Source: Membranipora membranacea
Lineage: Eukaryota; Bryozoa; Gymnolaemata; Cheilostomatida; Membraniporidae
Direction: 5' to 3'
Assembly (NCBI GenBank): GCA_914767715.1
Contig: OU612065.1
Location: 16,864,001-16,928,000 of the forward strand
Length of the DNA stretch: 64,000 nucleotides
The position numbers and the translations under genes were made by a program. Positions 41,001-56,000 of this stretch are shown piece after piece; the first letter of the stretch is position 1, and every line of letters begins with the position of its first letter. The notes below the pieces were generated by a model. The model ran no database searches, had not been told where the DNA came from, and saw nothing but the letters and a program-made list of their open reading frames with translations.

Positions 41001-44000
41001 TATAAGGACAGTGTGGCAGACGTTTGACATTCTAAATATATGCAATTATACAATTTTTTAGGATCTTTGTGCAAATCTGTGCCACTCCTCATAGTCTAGC
41101 ACAGCAAGTAGTGATTTTTGCATAAAAACAAGTAATCCAGGAGTAACAAAGTTACCACTTATTTGTACCAGTTTAGAATAAAGCTGCTCAACCAAGTACA
41201 AAAGTTGCCGCTAATGATAGTCACTAAAAAGTCCCGTTTTCTAGGTTTTAATTTTAATCGTGAGAGCATTCATTTTGTTATTGCTACTTTTTACTTTCTC
41301 GGCGCTGGCTGATCAAATTACTTACTGTTATGATATCACCGGCAACAAAAGTGAGACTTTGAGGATCGGTAGAATTACTGTAACTTTTCACTGCCCTGAC
41401 ACATATCGCCTGACTCGCCTCTACAAAACAATGAGAATACATGTAACACATAGGTACTATGAGAGGTAAACGCACTAAGCACACCGAGTTGAACCCCTTC
41501 ACCCAACCTATAATGAGATATCAATCTATAAATAGAATGATCTGATGCAGAGCCATCTCACTGTCTATAGGATGAGACCGGAGACGTGTTTTGCAAAAGA
41601 TCAAAACTTCCTAGTCTAGGTTTGGGGAAATTGGTTCCAACTATAAACCGGGCATAAAACGAGGTTATTCTTGCTCCATTGAAGTGGAGCAATAATTTTA
41701 CCATTCATGCAGATAAATATCACCTTGCTGCGGTTTTTACCTACAGAGATGAAGCACGGTTGGTCTGATACCGTCTAAACAAAATAGGCGTTGTGGTTAT
41801 TAAAATCCAGGCACACAAAAATAAACTCCAAGTCTGCAAGTTGTCTACAAACTCCTCGGCGTAAGTGCCATAAAACTGTAGGGTCAGAGATCTCTTCAAA
41901 GGAGAGCAACAGGACTTTCTTATCAGTAATGGATGGCAGCCAGATGTTGCGGAAGTGTAGATGGTCATATGTGACATTAGATAAGAAGTGACAGGGAAGA
42001 TTTAAGGTATCAAAGGCATTGACATATGATCAGGCCATATCGTGGCAAGTGGTGAATATGACATAAATGTATTATGTTAATCGCTAAGGTTCATCTTTCA
42101 AGTAAGCTGTGGGCAAATTGTGCTGCAAAGACATAGATCTTTTTTCGTAGGCACGATCATGATTGTGGCACAGATTTCTCAGTTCTCCCAGAACAAAAAT
42201 ATATCAACATAGGTACGTACGCATGCACTGCGTAATCGTGTAAATTAAATAGGTTAAAATCTTGAAAACCTGCCACCAAAATGTCAAAGCTTCAATGTTG
42301 ATGTGTTACTGTTATTTTGCCAACAACAAACTGACATAAACTAATATTTTTATCCCGGATTTTTGGCTTAGGAATTGAAAACCACCTGGGCTTAGGTTGC
42401 ATTAAAATTGAATTAAAATCCAGCCATTGACACTGGATCAGTATCCTTAATTACATTTTGTTGGAGTAGTATCCACACATACACTTTAGTAGTACTCATT
42501 TCAGGTTAAGCGTCATTCAAACGTCAGTGTCAAGACTCCAATTTGTATCGCTGTGATTTACTCTACATGTCAGTTGATATGTATTCAGCTTAGTTGACTT
42601 TCAATAGAGTGTTTGGCTGAGCAAAGCAAATCAGTAGTTTAAATTTAGCTTTATTATCTGTATCAGGAAAGGCACAGAAACCGAAGCAGCATAAAGTTTT
42701 AATCATGCATGGTGTGCTTTCATGCTGTAATATGATCAATGGTAAAAAGTTTTTGTTTCGTATGACGGTTCAGTTCACAATTCATAGGTAAAATGAGAAG
42801 AAACAGCTATCCAGGTCCAACGATATGTATATACTTGGATTCTCACAACTTTTTTATTCTAAACACACTTGACATTTGTATATGACCCTGGAATAGTTCA
42901 AATAAACTATTGGTCAGTTCGGAAAATTAGGCAGAAGTTGTAACCACAGTCTCAAACCAAAGTCTCTTTATCTTTGGGATTGATTTGCCAACTTGTTAGT
43001 GACCATCTAAACTCCCATGTAACCTGAACAAGCACCACTCATCTAAGTCCTATCAATTAGGACAACTTATCCCTAATTGCTTAAAACTGTTTATTTAGAT
43101 AGTAACTCAGCCCTGCCAATGAAAGTTAATTACTGCCCAAAGTAATATCGATCACAAAGAGCCGGTTGTGATGAAATCACTCTGGGATGCATCAATGGAC
43201 AGAACTTTTACAACCTTCGAACTGTTGTAAGTTGTGATTACAAATTGACAACTGACAAGGGCTCTCATGAAGAAATAAACATCCTACTGAGATGACATCA
43301 ATCGAACATCTCATTTGGCATGTTTTTATGATTATTTGGTACAAGCTGACCCTATAATTATATTGTGTGTAATTTCTTCATTGCTCTGTCGTCATGTATG
43401 GGCTAATAAGTCTACCAATGTTAGCGTGGCTCTCCGGCATCATAGTTTGGGGCGATATCAGCAGCCCCCTCCCTGGTCTGGTGTCCAGGTCTAGGCAGGT
43501 AATAAGTGGTTGAATGGAAACCATTGAAGAATCTGATTTGCCCTCGTTGTAATTATAGAGCATGGAATGCCTGACTGTCTAGGACTATCGCCCCCTTTGG
43601 TCACAAACAAGGAATCACTGTGGTGTCATTTACTGCCCAGCTGTCATAATCTGCAGTCATCAATTTCCACAAAATTATAAAAGCAACAACATTTTACCCC
43701 AATGGCTTGGTATTATGTATGTTTACATTAGATCTTAAACTGAAGACAACCGCTTCTTAACCTTTCCCAAGAAAAACGAAAAGCTGCAAGGACTGCCATC
43801 TGATACTGAAACTGTACAATCTTTAATCTAACTTTATATGAATTCATTCAAATTAGGAGCATCATAATTTTTACAGCCTCTTCTAGGGAACAAATCTTTT
43901 TTCCTGTAAATTTTCGTTTCGCAAACAAATATCATTTCATAAAAGCAGAATGATTTCCACGAAACATGTGTAAGAGATCTAACTCCTTGGTTATCCAATG

Positions 44001-47000
44001 CTCTGCTGGAAATTTGAGGTGGCTATCAACAGACATAGCCAAGGTTTATTTGAGTAGAGCCATAGGATGTATTATTATCAAGGATTATGGATATCATGGT
44101 AATTTGGCCCAATTACTCCCCATACCACTGCAGGAAAAGTAATTTGTGTTTTCCCTTAATCATCATACCTGTTAATCAAATATTGGCATTCTGGGCCCTT
44201 TAGCAGCATCAATTGTGTTAATTGATGTCTACAACAGGATTTCCACTCAACATTAAAACTTATGAGCATGCTTTTTATCATTCATGGAAAGTTCAACTAG
44301 CAATCCCGAATAACCTTGCGAAGAGTACATCATCGTTTACTACATCTTAGCTGTCATCCTTCAACTCATGAGCCGGCTCATGTCTAAGCATAGAACTTTG
44401 ATCAGAGTTATCAAAGTTTGGATTGCTCAATGAGCCACAGATTGCTCAATGAGCCACAGATTGCTCATGCTCAGCTGGTTGTCAACACTGACCAATCATC
44501 CGTTATCTGCCACTCAACATGCCGTACCTCAAATAGAGTCGTGGTTCCCTACTGATCGACAGATGTAGAAATTTTCAACATTTCCACATCTGTTTTCCTC
44601 AATGACCATCTTATCTCACTCTCATTCATACACCATGATAAGATAACAATTGCCACAATTATTTTCGGATAAAAAATGGCTATGCAATGAGTTCCCATGA
44701 TTATAATTTTCACATTTGCAGCTAATCTTAGCTGAGTTGACAGCATTGTGTCTGCATTGAATAGCTTGTGTGTAGGCTACCAATCATGATGTCATGATCA
44801 GCCCTCAAAGCATGTCTCACAATGTCAACTTTGACACTTCTTTCTATTTCCATATTTGACACCACTTGAGGGCACCTATAGTCATGAAGCCAAGCCGCAG
44901 GTTTCCGCTGCTCAAAGGTGTGAATTTGTTGATAACCTGGTAACCTTTATAGACACACCCAGGGCACAATGTTCGTGAAATCTGCACGAATTTCATCAGA
45001 CTTACCCCCTTCACCCTAAGAGAACTGGCTTGCAGGAACACGGTGTATAATCGGTAGAAACAGCTGCTATTTATCGACTTGTCAGGTCTCTTATCTGTGC
45101 CTAGGATTGCCTAGCAGCCACCTGCCTCCTGTTTGCATATGGTGATAAGCTGTGATATGATTATAATAGGTGGCATGACCTCAAACTCATACACTAATGC
45201 AAGACTTAGGTGTGATTCTAGTGTTTTCAGCTGACTTTTAATTTAGATGTGGTAGCTTCATCACCTTGTGGCATTTTATGCAATAGTTAATATCAGCAAT
45301 GAATAGAACGTAGCAGGATCATGAAGATAAAAGAGATGTTTGTATGACCTAACATACATAAAAATTGTTGTTTTGACATCAGCGAAGGTGTTTTACACCC
45401 GGATTCAGATTTGCAGGATTATTGAAGCTGAATCCATCCCTGGATTCGGATTAACAGCATAAGATAATGGGCTAGATTGTCAACCACCAGACAGATTAGT
45501 TGCAGCTTAGATATTTTTGTAATAAGCATTGCTTGAAGGACACTAGCTTTCTCTGCTCGCAAATCCAACCCCACACAGCAAGAGGCTGGTCAACTGACAA
45601 AACTGTCCAGCCCAATAGCAATCTACTTGAAATTACATCTGTACGTATGCTTGTCTATCTTGTTGTCTCGCCATCTTGTTTTTGAGACAAAGATCAGTGT
45701 CTGGGCATCAGAACTAATGGCTAATATATAAATTGTGAGAATAACAGTTTGGAGAAATCTAACCAGCATCAATGACCATCCTGGGAACAAGGATACATGC
45801 CAAAATTGGCTTCAAATAACAGCTTACAATCAAAACACTAAATCGAGCTGATCCTTGACTTTAGATAACTCTCTCCTTGGGTCAATTACCACTACCTTTC
45901 AGCATAAAACTTGGCAACCAGATATATACTGTATTATGTAATAATTCTGCCAAAATAGGCATTCACCTCAATTAATTGATAAACAGAAAAACACCTCTGA
46001 ATACGTCAGCACGTGCATTTGTTTGTTGTACATTTGAGACAATGTCATTGCCGCTATTTTTGGCAGGGACTGTTTCTACTTTTTGATTATTACGTTACCT
46101 GACCTATTGATTGCCTTATCAACCTACTCAATTTTCCTTTTTCCTTCTCTTTAACTTCTCAGCTTAGCCTAACCTAATCGCACCCAGGTTTATATTACAA
46201 CACTTATGTTGTGATATATAAACTAGATGAAGGTGACGCCCATGACTTTGTAACCAGTATCATCTTCATTCAGAATATTGAGCCAAGGAGGAACAGAGAC
46301 AGTTCCTCCTTGATTGAGCTCACTATTTATCAACAACAGATTATAAGGTCAAAAACTTGACAAAATTAAATCAGCCATTTGGAAGATCTAGCCTCTAGGA
46401 ACCCCTTCTGTTTTATTTTATCTCATTACCTCTCATTAGTGTAAGTCAAACCAATATTACGAAACAGGGACAAAAGAATTAGTGAGTCATTATGTCAGAT
46501 CAACAAATCCCCAAATAGTTTATCTCACTTTCCTGCTAGCCATAAATTAGGTACTCAAATATTGAGACCAGCGATAAAACTTCGTTTGAACCAATAATTC
46601 CTGCTCAAAACCCGATGCAAAATTAATTTTTATGAGTTATGCACCCTTGTACTTGCACTTGTATCTTCGGATACATATATTTGAAGTTATCCTCTCAACA
46701 TGCGATGTATTACAAGAGGACACAACTATTAAATCCCAGACCTTAACTTTTAAATATCAGCTACAAATAATGAGAATTACGAAACTAATAATTGGGCGTA
46801 TTACCTGACTAGAAGGTATGGTAACTAGCCGGTGCTGTGATTGGTTATATAATCTAAAGGTGAGTCTTGGTACATAATGACAAAACGTATATCAGTAATT
46901 AGTTACCTTCCAGCATGCTTTTCAGTTCCTTGGCTCCAGCTTTTCTAGTGAACTTATGTACAATATCTAAAGCAGTCTGCTCGTAAGAGTTAGGCACATT

Positions 47001-50000
47001 GACATCAATACCAGCCTAGAGTGAAAACCAATGAATACAACATTTGACAGCTAAATGTGTTATCTGGTTAAAGTGTGCATAACACCTTACATTCACACAT
47101 ACATTTCTAGGTATGTTCATGTGTATGTAAAGGTAAATTAATGTATGAAGGCTAGGGTGTACATGTATATATGAGAGTAAACAAAGTTGTGCGCATATAT
47201 GTATGTACAGGTAGGATGTGTAATGTCTATATAAATGTATATGTACATACATAAACATTTATCTACTCTGTCATTCACAACATCAGGATATGATTAGGAC
47301 CAACAATATGAGGCAAGTCCCTCTTAGGTGTCATCATGCTATGGTAAATGGTTTGTTAAAAATTGCAAAGGGTGCTTCTTGAATAATAAGAGCAGAGGGA
47401 ACAACTCTGAAATTATAAATAATGTTAAATTAGCGCAGAGCGATATCTCTAAAAAAAAGGTGCAAGTTCAAACTTAAACAATATCCCATCAATAAACCGC
47501 TCTGACCATAAACATTATGAATTACATACAGCCCATCTACATGATTTTTAGGAAATATTTCTCAGTATGGAAACTCTACAAATGTGAGTGAGAGAGTGAG
47601 TGAAACTTCAATTACAGTGTAGTATACCACAGTGGCATAGCTTGCTCATAATCGTCAGCTTTCTTCAGGACTTGAGCCAATTTCACAGCAATTCAGTAAG
47701 CTTAGTCATAAGTACAGGTAAATATGAACTGGAGAGGGGATTTATACACTGATACGCCTCAGAGCTACGTACACATTATACAACAGCTTTGTGTGTATCG
47801 TTATTATGCTGATCCTATGAGCTTGCTTTTGCAATTCATTATTTTAGTTACAGACTCAAAGTTTGCCTTAGAAAAGCCTTATTCCATTACAACACACAAT
47901 ACAGCATGGACAAGGTTTCCATATTATTTTCATAAATCCCGTCATGTGAAGCTTAAGGCATAGGGTTGCAGTGCTGAAATCATGAGAACTTTTTGTAGCA
48001 GAGCAAAACAGCGGAGCAGCACTAATATACCTTCTTAGCATTTTGAATTATTACAATTCAAAGGCGACTGATTATTAAATAAAAACCCAGTCAATTACCT
48101 TGGTGTTAGTATTTGTAAAAGCAGCTAGTATTACATAAAAGACAACACTTATAAAACCTCCATTATGTCAATCACACAACACAAGAGGGGTCACTAACAA
48201 ATGAAAGCCATCATGCTGACTTTTTGTAATGTATACACCCTGCAAACAACACCTAACAGCAAGAGTTCACGCTCTGAAGCAGCTAGCTATTTAGTCGGGA
48301 AGGTCCTCGATAGGTCTAATACCCGTAAGTAATTTGTTCAGCCAGGCAGTCACAGCAGTCAGCAGTGTAGCAATATTCAATCAACCCCTCTTTGTTTGTC
48401 AGCTATAGCTATAGCTATTCCGCAGATTGCTGTTGCCCAATACCGCATTATCAGCAACTAAACATCTTGAATTTGCACCTAATTCTGCGCGGGTTAGGCA
48501 GGAAGGGTTACGGTTACACCACCGCCTACTCACAAGTTTACACTTACGTCAATTAGAAGTCTGACAGCGTTTATTTTTCCGTAAAGTGCTGCCTCATGAA
48601 GGGCTGTACCCTGATGTGTCTGTCTGTTGACGTCTATGTTTGCATCCATGAGCAACCTGATAAATAAAAAGAAGTGTTGTAATGTAAACATCGGAAAAAC
48701 AACATTTTGATGACATAGGAATAATTGAATAATTATAACAAACAATTATATTTGTCTGTATTGCTGCGTCAAACAGAATAGCTGTGACAAATAGTGATGG
48801 CGTTTGAGTCAAACATTCAGCTGCTATTACATTAATGTTGTATTTGACACAAATGAGGCTAGATACGACACACTAGTAACACAATTTTATTCAAGAACTA
48901 AAAACAAGCAAAAAGAGTCAAATCTGTAGCACAAAACGAATGATTTTCATCTACCTGTGCCCGTTGAAGATAATATGTGTTGATCTCATGCTGACGGCAA
49001 CAGACAAAATGGCAAACAGTTAACAGCTAAAAATTGAGATGATGGGAAGATCAAACACTTGGAATATTGGGTATTAATTTGATAGCAGGGGTCAGTCCTA
49101 CACCTAATTACTGATTCGCTGGCGCACATGCACAGAAAAGGGCAGACAACGAACCAAACCTTTCTTCCACTATCTGTTTTTGATAGAGAAGTGCCCTTTG
49201 AAGTTGCTATATTTTGGGAGTACTCATTTGCCAGATTAATTAACATACAATACTGACTGGAAGAACTTTATGGGGGGTTCGAGCCCGCCCAAGAATATGT
49301 GGCAAAGCCCTCAAGCTATCCCAGTACCTCAATGATTGTTAATCATTTGTCTTAATTAACTTCATTGGATAAGTGTGTACTAGAGCAGTGAACAGGCCTT
49401 AATATAGAGCCTGATATATACAGACCTTGTTTACATTAAAAATACACTGCCTTGTTTCAACAGCTAAATTAAATGAGGCCAGCACACACAGTGAATTGTC
49501 TTGAAGTTCAGGTCCTTTCAATGCAGGTTTTGGACAGAAAAATAATTTCTCCTAGAAATATAACATTTACTACCGCTTTACTTCTATGGTGAAGTGAGCT
49601 GGAATAAAGCGGAGAGTCATGTGTGAATTCCAAACAGGACAGCGTCAGTGGATGATATTGATTTTTGTTATGGTGTTAATGACTGATAACTAGCAGATCT
49701 CAACATGAAGATATGTGTGATGACACCATAGACAAAACATGTCTGCGGATGACACAATTAGTTCCTTAGATGTGCTGAGATGAAATAACTCAGACCGACA
49801 GGGCCTCTATCATTGTGACCAACCAGAAAGATGGAAGGCCTACTCATCTCATTTACATCACATACTCTTAATTTGCCTCCTCAATCCTCAATATTTCCAG
49901 GGCAGGTATGGAGTTTGAGCATCCGAACTTGACAAGTATGCTGTCACATACCCATTATCTCTGTATGTAGTATGTATGTATGAAGTAGCATGAGACGATG

Positions 50001-53000
50001 AATGAGAACACGACAGCCACAGAACTAGATGTTGTTGTTTTTATTTGTCAATTTTACTTTGGACATAAACCCAACTTCCAACCCCAAACAATCAACTCAC
50101 CTCATAACTTCACTATGGCCTCCTCTTGCAGCCAGATGCAGAGGCGTTGATCTGTTAGCGTCTGCGCAGAGATCCCGAGGGTCATGTAATAATCCATCAC
50201 AAATACTACTACGTATCAGCAAATCTACCACCTACAAAAAGTGAAAACCAAATTTCTCAATCTGGCTTTTAACCACAAAGAAGGCAACCTAGAAAACAGT
50301 AAAACAATGGGAAAATGATTCACATTGAGATACAAAGCTCCATCGATAAACAACCTACTCTTATCTGGCACCAAGCCAAGTCTGCTTCTCCAGGTTTCAG
50401 ATGTAAAATGTATCCAAGTCTTTGTTATGCCAATCAAAATCTGTCACATTTCCATTTTAATTTCCAACTACCTTATATACTTGAGTTGGCCTCCACTAAA
50501 TCTTATAAATTTTGACAAGAGCTGGCAATTAATTTGTGGGCTGCAGTCGAGTGCACAGAGCAGATAATTGTTTCTGCTTCCATTGATCAAATCGATTGTC
50601 TGTTGATATTTTCATGGTGGTTTTATGGATATCAAGTTCACATTGAGGTTAACATACTTCAGCGAATCTCAGATTGATACCTTATTAATCCAGGGATTGT
50701 GGTATATCTGGCAGCAGGTGCCATCCATCCCTTGGCGGGTAAAACTCAACTAAAACTATACCCAACAAAACAGTATCTACTTTGGGGTACTAGCGCTAAT
50801 CTGCAAACTGCACAAGGCCCTTGGATCGGCTTCCTCGTAACACTCAATAAAAAACTACTTAAAACATCAATATCCAAAAGGCATGTGGGCTAGCCTTATC
50901 TCAAAGGCCAGAAAGCTGCTGTCGATGATGCTTACATCAGACCATAAGCCTTTTATAGGACATGAATGTCTCAAATCTCACCTTGTATCTTCCAAATTCA
51001 CAAGCGAGATGCAGAGGGGTCTTGTACGAGCAATTCTCTATAGTTGGGTCAGCTCTGTATTTGAGCAAAAGCCTCACCTAAAAAAGTCAATACAGTAGTC
51101 AAATAACACGCCATGAACTTACAGACTTCACTACGATATGCTAGTCAAAACAACAGATATGAGGTAGTGAAGTGCTGGAAAATGTGATGCAGGACATCAA
51201 AACACCATTCCTCTTCATATGAGAAGACCTAATAGACTCGCTACCTCAAGATTAAAAGCTGATTTTGTTTGTATACCACACTGTTCGGCCTCAATCCTGG
51301 ACAGCATTACTGGCATATCTCCAGCCACCACCCAGATAAGCAGGATGTCTCAGTTTATATGGCAGTTTATTATTGCATATATCAATCTTTCATGTCACAA
51401 CTCTGCAAATTCTACAGTAATAAGGTGATAATGATAACCAGATCGTACCACGTCCACATGGCCGTGCTGGCAGCTGAAGTGTAGCGGCGTCTCTCCTTCT
51501 CTGGATGGTTCATTTGGAGAAGCTCCAGATTGAAGAAGTATACTGACTGGTTCTAAAAGTCCCTGCCATGCAGCGTAAGTCACTGGTCGCATGCCTGCAA
51601 ACAGACAACAACATGACATGAGACACGTCATGGACACCAATATATACGAGTATAATACAGTCATTTAAACTATGGTAAGGCCAATATAGCGACATGGGCT
51701 TAAAAATAAAAATAAATTAAAATAGGAACATGTAATTTCTGTTGAGTGTTGACCTCTTTTGTCTTTTTGTCTGCGTCGAACTTCAGTCAACTCCAGTAGA
51801 CTGATCCTTTCCTCCCACGCCTAACCCTTCTCAACTGGTCAAATACAATCAATTGACACTTTCAATGAGGTACATGAACATTGCATGTGATTTATTTCAG
51901 GGTAGTCTGAGCCCCCCCAGACTTTCGCCCCTCGGCCCCGACGGCTCTCCGGCAAGGGTGTAACACATTTTCAAATGCATCATACAGGATTAACGTCTGC
52001 AATACATCAATCCTTTAGAATAAATGGATCACTTTTCGACAATGAAAAACCCATCCACCCACCCATCCATAGCATCCGGGAGTCTCTCAGTATAGTGATG
52101 ACTTATTCAGGGAAAGTGAAGTCAAGTTTGCTATATTTAATAGCTTTATGGCTGAGGCTAGGGGAAAGGGTCTTGTTACAAGGACAATAATTTGCAATGC
52201 CAAATATTCAGGCTCTTCAAACAGAAATGACCATACTCTGATTCCAACTCCCGAAGCATAAAAGAAAGCATGGGTACTTTGACCTCCTCCATAACAATAA
52301 GTCAAATGGAATTACTTATGTTTCTTTTAGTTGCCCTACTGGTAATATGCAAGATATTGTGAGACGGCCTATGGGCAAGTTTTTGGTAACATTTGAGTGA
52401 TTGTGCTGGACTAAAAATACCATCTAAGACTTGGTCTGCACAATGACCTTGCGCGGCAGCGTTTGCGCACCTGGCTCTAGCAAAAACTGCAGGCCTGTTA
52501 TCATTTGCAAAGCAAATAGCACACATATTTAGTAGGCTCTGACATCATTATTATACAATGCCATTATAATAGGCCTGTCAGGGTGTCAGCTAAGCATATT
52601 TGAATACCATCAGCAACAGCAATAAGTCAGCATTGGTAGATAAGAGAAGGGGTGGGAACTGGCAGGGGTGTCAAGGGATGTGCAGCTATCCATAGGGTAG
52701 CACTACATTTCCTAAATCAGCAGACTACCTTCTCCTTACTCCACTCTAACAACTTCCCACGATGATTGAAAGCTTTTGGCTGGCTCACCAACAGTAAGGG
52801 GGTACTTTTAGTAAGGGGGTACGAATAGTTACATGGAATCCAGCCCTGACAACAGGAAGTTGCTGCGTTTACCTTTATTATCCTGAATGTCTGGATGAGC
52901 ACCGTTATTTAGTAGCAGATTTACACATTCCACATTCCCCTGTAATGCTGCCTGATGAAGTGCTGCCATTCTACAAGTAAATACAGCAGCAAAGTTAGTA

Positions 53001-56000
53001 AGGCAAAGTGTAAAATATTGTAGGGTCATGCTGATTAACCTCAACTGCAAGGCCTAACGTTTGATTGCCATAATCACTGATAGAGAGGACAGCCAACACA
53101 CAGCTCTGGCAGGTCTGCAAGTAGCCAGCAGGGAGTTTAGGACATATGTCCTAACTCCCTGTAGCCAGTAAGCTAAAGATTTTTAAACAGTATCAGAGTT
53201 GCAGGAGTTATACCCCATGAACCATAATGAAACCTTGTAAATAATCGCCATTGTGCCCCAGTTTTTCACTTGTCCTTGGTGTAGGGACTGGTATATGAGT
53301 GTTACATTCACTCCCTACAGGATTGTTCTGCTTTTCCCTCTTCTTTACATTTCACTACATATTCTCCTATTTTGACTAAATTACTACAAGTTCCTGCTTG
53401 GCCATCTGGTTACAGATCCAGCACACAGTGTGTTGTCAAGGTCTGTTTCAGGAAATTCATTCAGGCTAATTCATTCATACAACTTGATTTATGTTGCACA
53501 GGCTTTGTCTGCAATGATAAATACTCCTGGTGGGGGTAGAAAGTAATTAAGAGTAGCAATTGTAAATGTCTGTTACGTAATTAATCAATTAATGCTGGAC
53601 TGAACATCATCTTAATGAGGTTGCTAGTTTATTCTGGAATAAACTGCAAGCAAGATAATATTTAGCTTGTAGTAGTAAACCAGGGAAAACATTTCGTGGG
53701 TTATAGGCCCCAGCATGATCCTGATATGCTGTCTCATACAACACAATTTCGGTCTAACCCAATTTGTTACAATGTAAAAACGGCATTTCGTATAATCTCA
53801 TGATGACCCGAGAAAGGTCATCACTGGCTTCTTAAAGTCGATGCTTTGCACACCAACATGTAAACTTAAAGTGTTAACACACTTATAACAACTGATACCT
53901 TGCTACTAAGGGGTCCCAGGTAAGCTTACAATGCCTTTACAGTGACCGATTTGATTTCAAGGCAGTGAGCGCATTTCAATATTTGTCTAGAATTGTGAGA
54001 ATCAGAGTCTTGTATTTGACTAATGCAACAATACTCAATGACTTTTGATCATGAACTCTGTTTAGACTATTGACAATAGTTTTGTGATCACAGCGCCAAG
54101 GTAAACCTTAGAATAGGAAAGGCCTACTTTGGACTACCCTGGGCATTTAATGTGAGATTTCTCCGATTTCTTAACAGTCACCACACCAGAATCATTGTTT
54201 AGCACTTATGGAATAAGCCTCCATAAAATGAGTGCAATGCAACGCTTGGATAAGAATTATCCAGACCTTTTTTTCAGTATCAGCAAATATGAGTGCCTGG
54301 AAATGGGGCTTGATTCATTATTTAGCGGGAGGGAAGCTGAGATCGAGACAGGATATGAGTATGTCAATGTGGTGTACTTTTGCTTATGAGAAAGGAACTT
54401 TCTTGGCAGATAGTTTTCGCTTTGCAGGAAGGTTATTTACCACTTATATATCCTAATTGAATCTCCCCTTGCCCAAATTAACATCTTCATCCTGCCCAAA
54501 TACAGCTTGCCTGATGCTAGGAACAGCTTGCCAAGCTTTCATTGAAAGATAGAACACCTTTGGTCATCCACAACAGCTTTGAAGTAGTATCTACTTGCTG
54601 TCCTGATGTAGTCTCAGTATATAAACCCATTTTATCTATGTTGACCTATGCTACAGCTACCCATTTTGAATATCACCACTGCTGCTCACAAAATCCATTG
54701 ACCATGATAATTTCCTATCTATCACATCCATGTTTATGTTCCTGTCTAATTCTTTAGTTCCCACTCTCCCTGCAATCATGTTGTAGAGTACGATGTTTCG
54801 TGTGATTGATTGTATTGGTCTCAGTACTGACCCATACGGATTCTGTTCTGTACCAGGACTTGTTTAATGGTCACAAAATAATCACAGGTGTCTAAATCTT
54901 AATTGGAACAAAGTTGACCCAGTGCTGAATGCACTACGTAGGGGGCTGATTTTTTTTAAAAACACGCGCAAACAATTTCTTGTTGTTTTTGGACTGCTCT
55001 ACTCTATAGCAGGTAGATGATATAATTTCACACACACAAATGACTTTGGTTATATTAAAAAACCCGAAAAGCAACACTCACATAATAGTTTTCCTTTACA
55101 AAAGTAATGAGGTCTGATTTGTCATGCATTGTGATTTTTATCAAAGCAGTTATGGGGAGGTTGGATTATGATCTTGGCACACATAGCGCTCAAATACGGT
55201 CAGTGAAATCTTTAATACTCATAAAAGATATACAGACTAATAGCTGGATTAGTGAAGACCAAAATCCAGCAGATTTTGCAATGCAGATATGTTTGGCTTG
55301 ATGCCAAAACATATTTCACCTTGTGGCCGTCTGGCTTTTGTGTTTGGTATAAGGCAGCGCTAGTTATTACCTTTAATGAGGGGTTCAAGAGGGCTGTTGA
55401 CCCGACAATTCTTATGGCTTTAGTCTTACAGTCCATCCAAAGTTTGAAGGAGTGCCAAGAAATGTGATGATATGAAACCTTAACCTTGCGAATTGTGCAG
55501 ACCAAATGCATCTACTGGGATTCAACCCACATTAAGTTGATTTAGCTCGATCCCAACTCCCAAATAGGGCAATCAGAATGATTTTAACATGAACGTGAGA
55601 AAAATGCTGATTTGTTTTTAGCCCATTGCCGGGCGCCCTAGTTGGAGTTGTGCTGCAGGGCTCTCCCAAACATGGGTGCAGCACCCATATGTACCTTGGC
55701 ATCCACCCATGAATTCCACCACCAAAAACAGGAAAACATGGTGAAATGGCGAAGAAGCCCGGATCCCCTCGCCAACTTTGACCTTCCACAACCCCATAAG
55801 TTTTTATTTCTGGGGAGAGTCTTGTGTTTGTAAAATGTTGTTTGAAATTAAAATTCAAAATTTAATATGTCACGGAATCCTTACCCATCTTCATCTTGGA
55901 AGTTGACGTTGAGCTTCTTTGCACCATGTAACAACTCTAGAAAAAGTATACAAAAGAGAATTAGTTATCACTTCTTCTTATCACACTGCCACATATAATT

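Noticed and set aside
41791-41991. Short frames on both strands around 41.8 kb
   Set aside because: Typical chance frames in an intron; no domain and no splice support.
48986-49246. 86-codon minus-strand frame with a hydrophobic look
   Set aside because: It lies within a caskin intron between two in-phase ankyrin exons and has no homology that I recognise.
49273-49290. Possible tRNA gene at GGTTCGAGCCC
   Set aside because: The B-box match is good, but no A-box, acceptor stem or anticodon arm can be drawn upstream.
55532-55858. 108-codon minus-strand frame beside caskin exon 2
   Set aside because: Composition is that of a GC-richer repeat-like block; no acceptor links it in phase with the caskin frame and no domain is seen.
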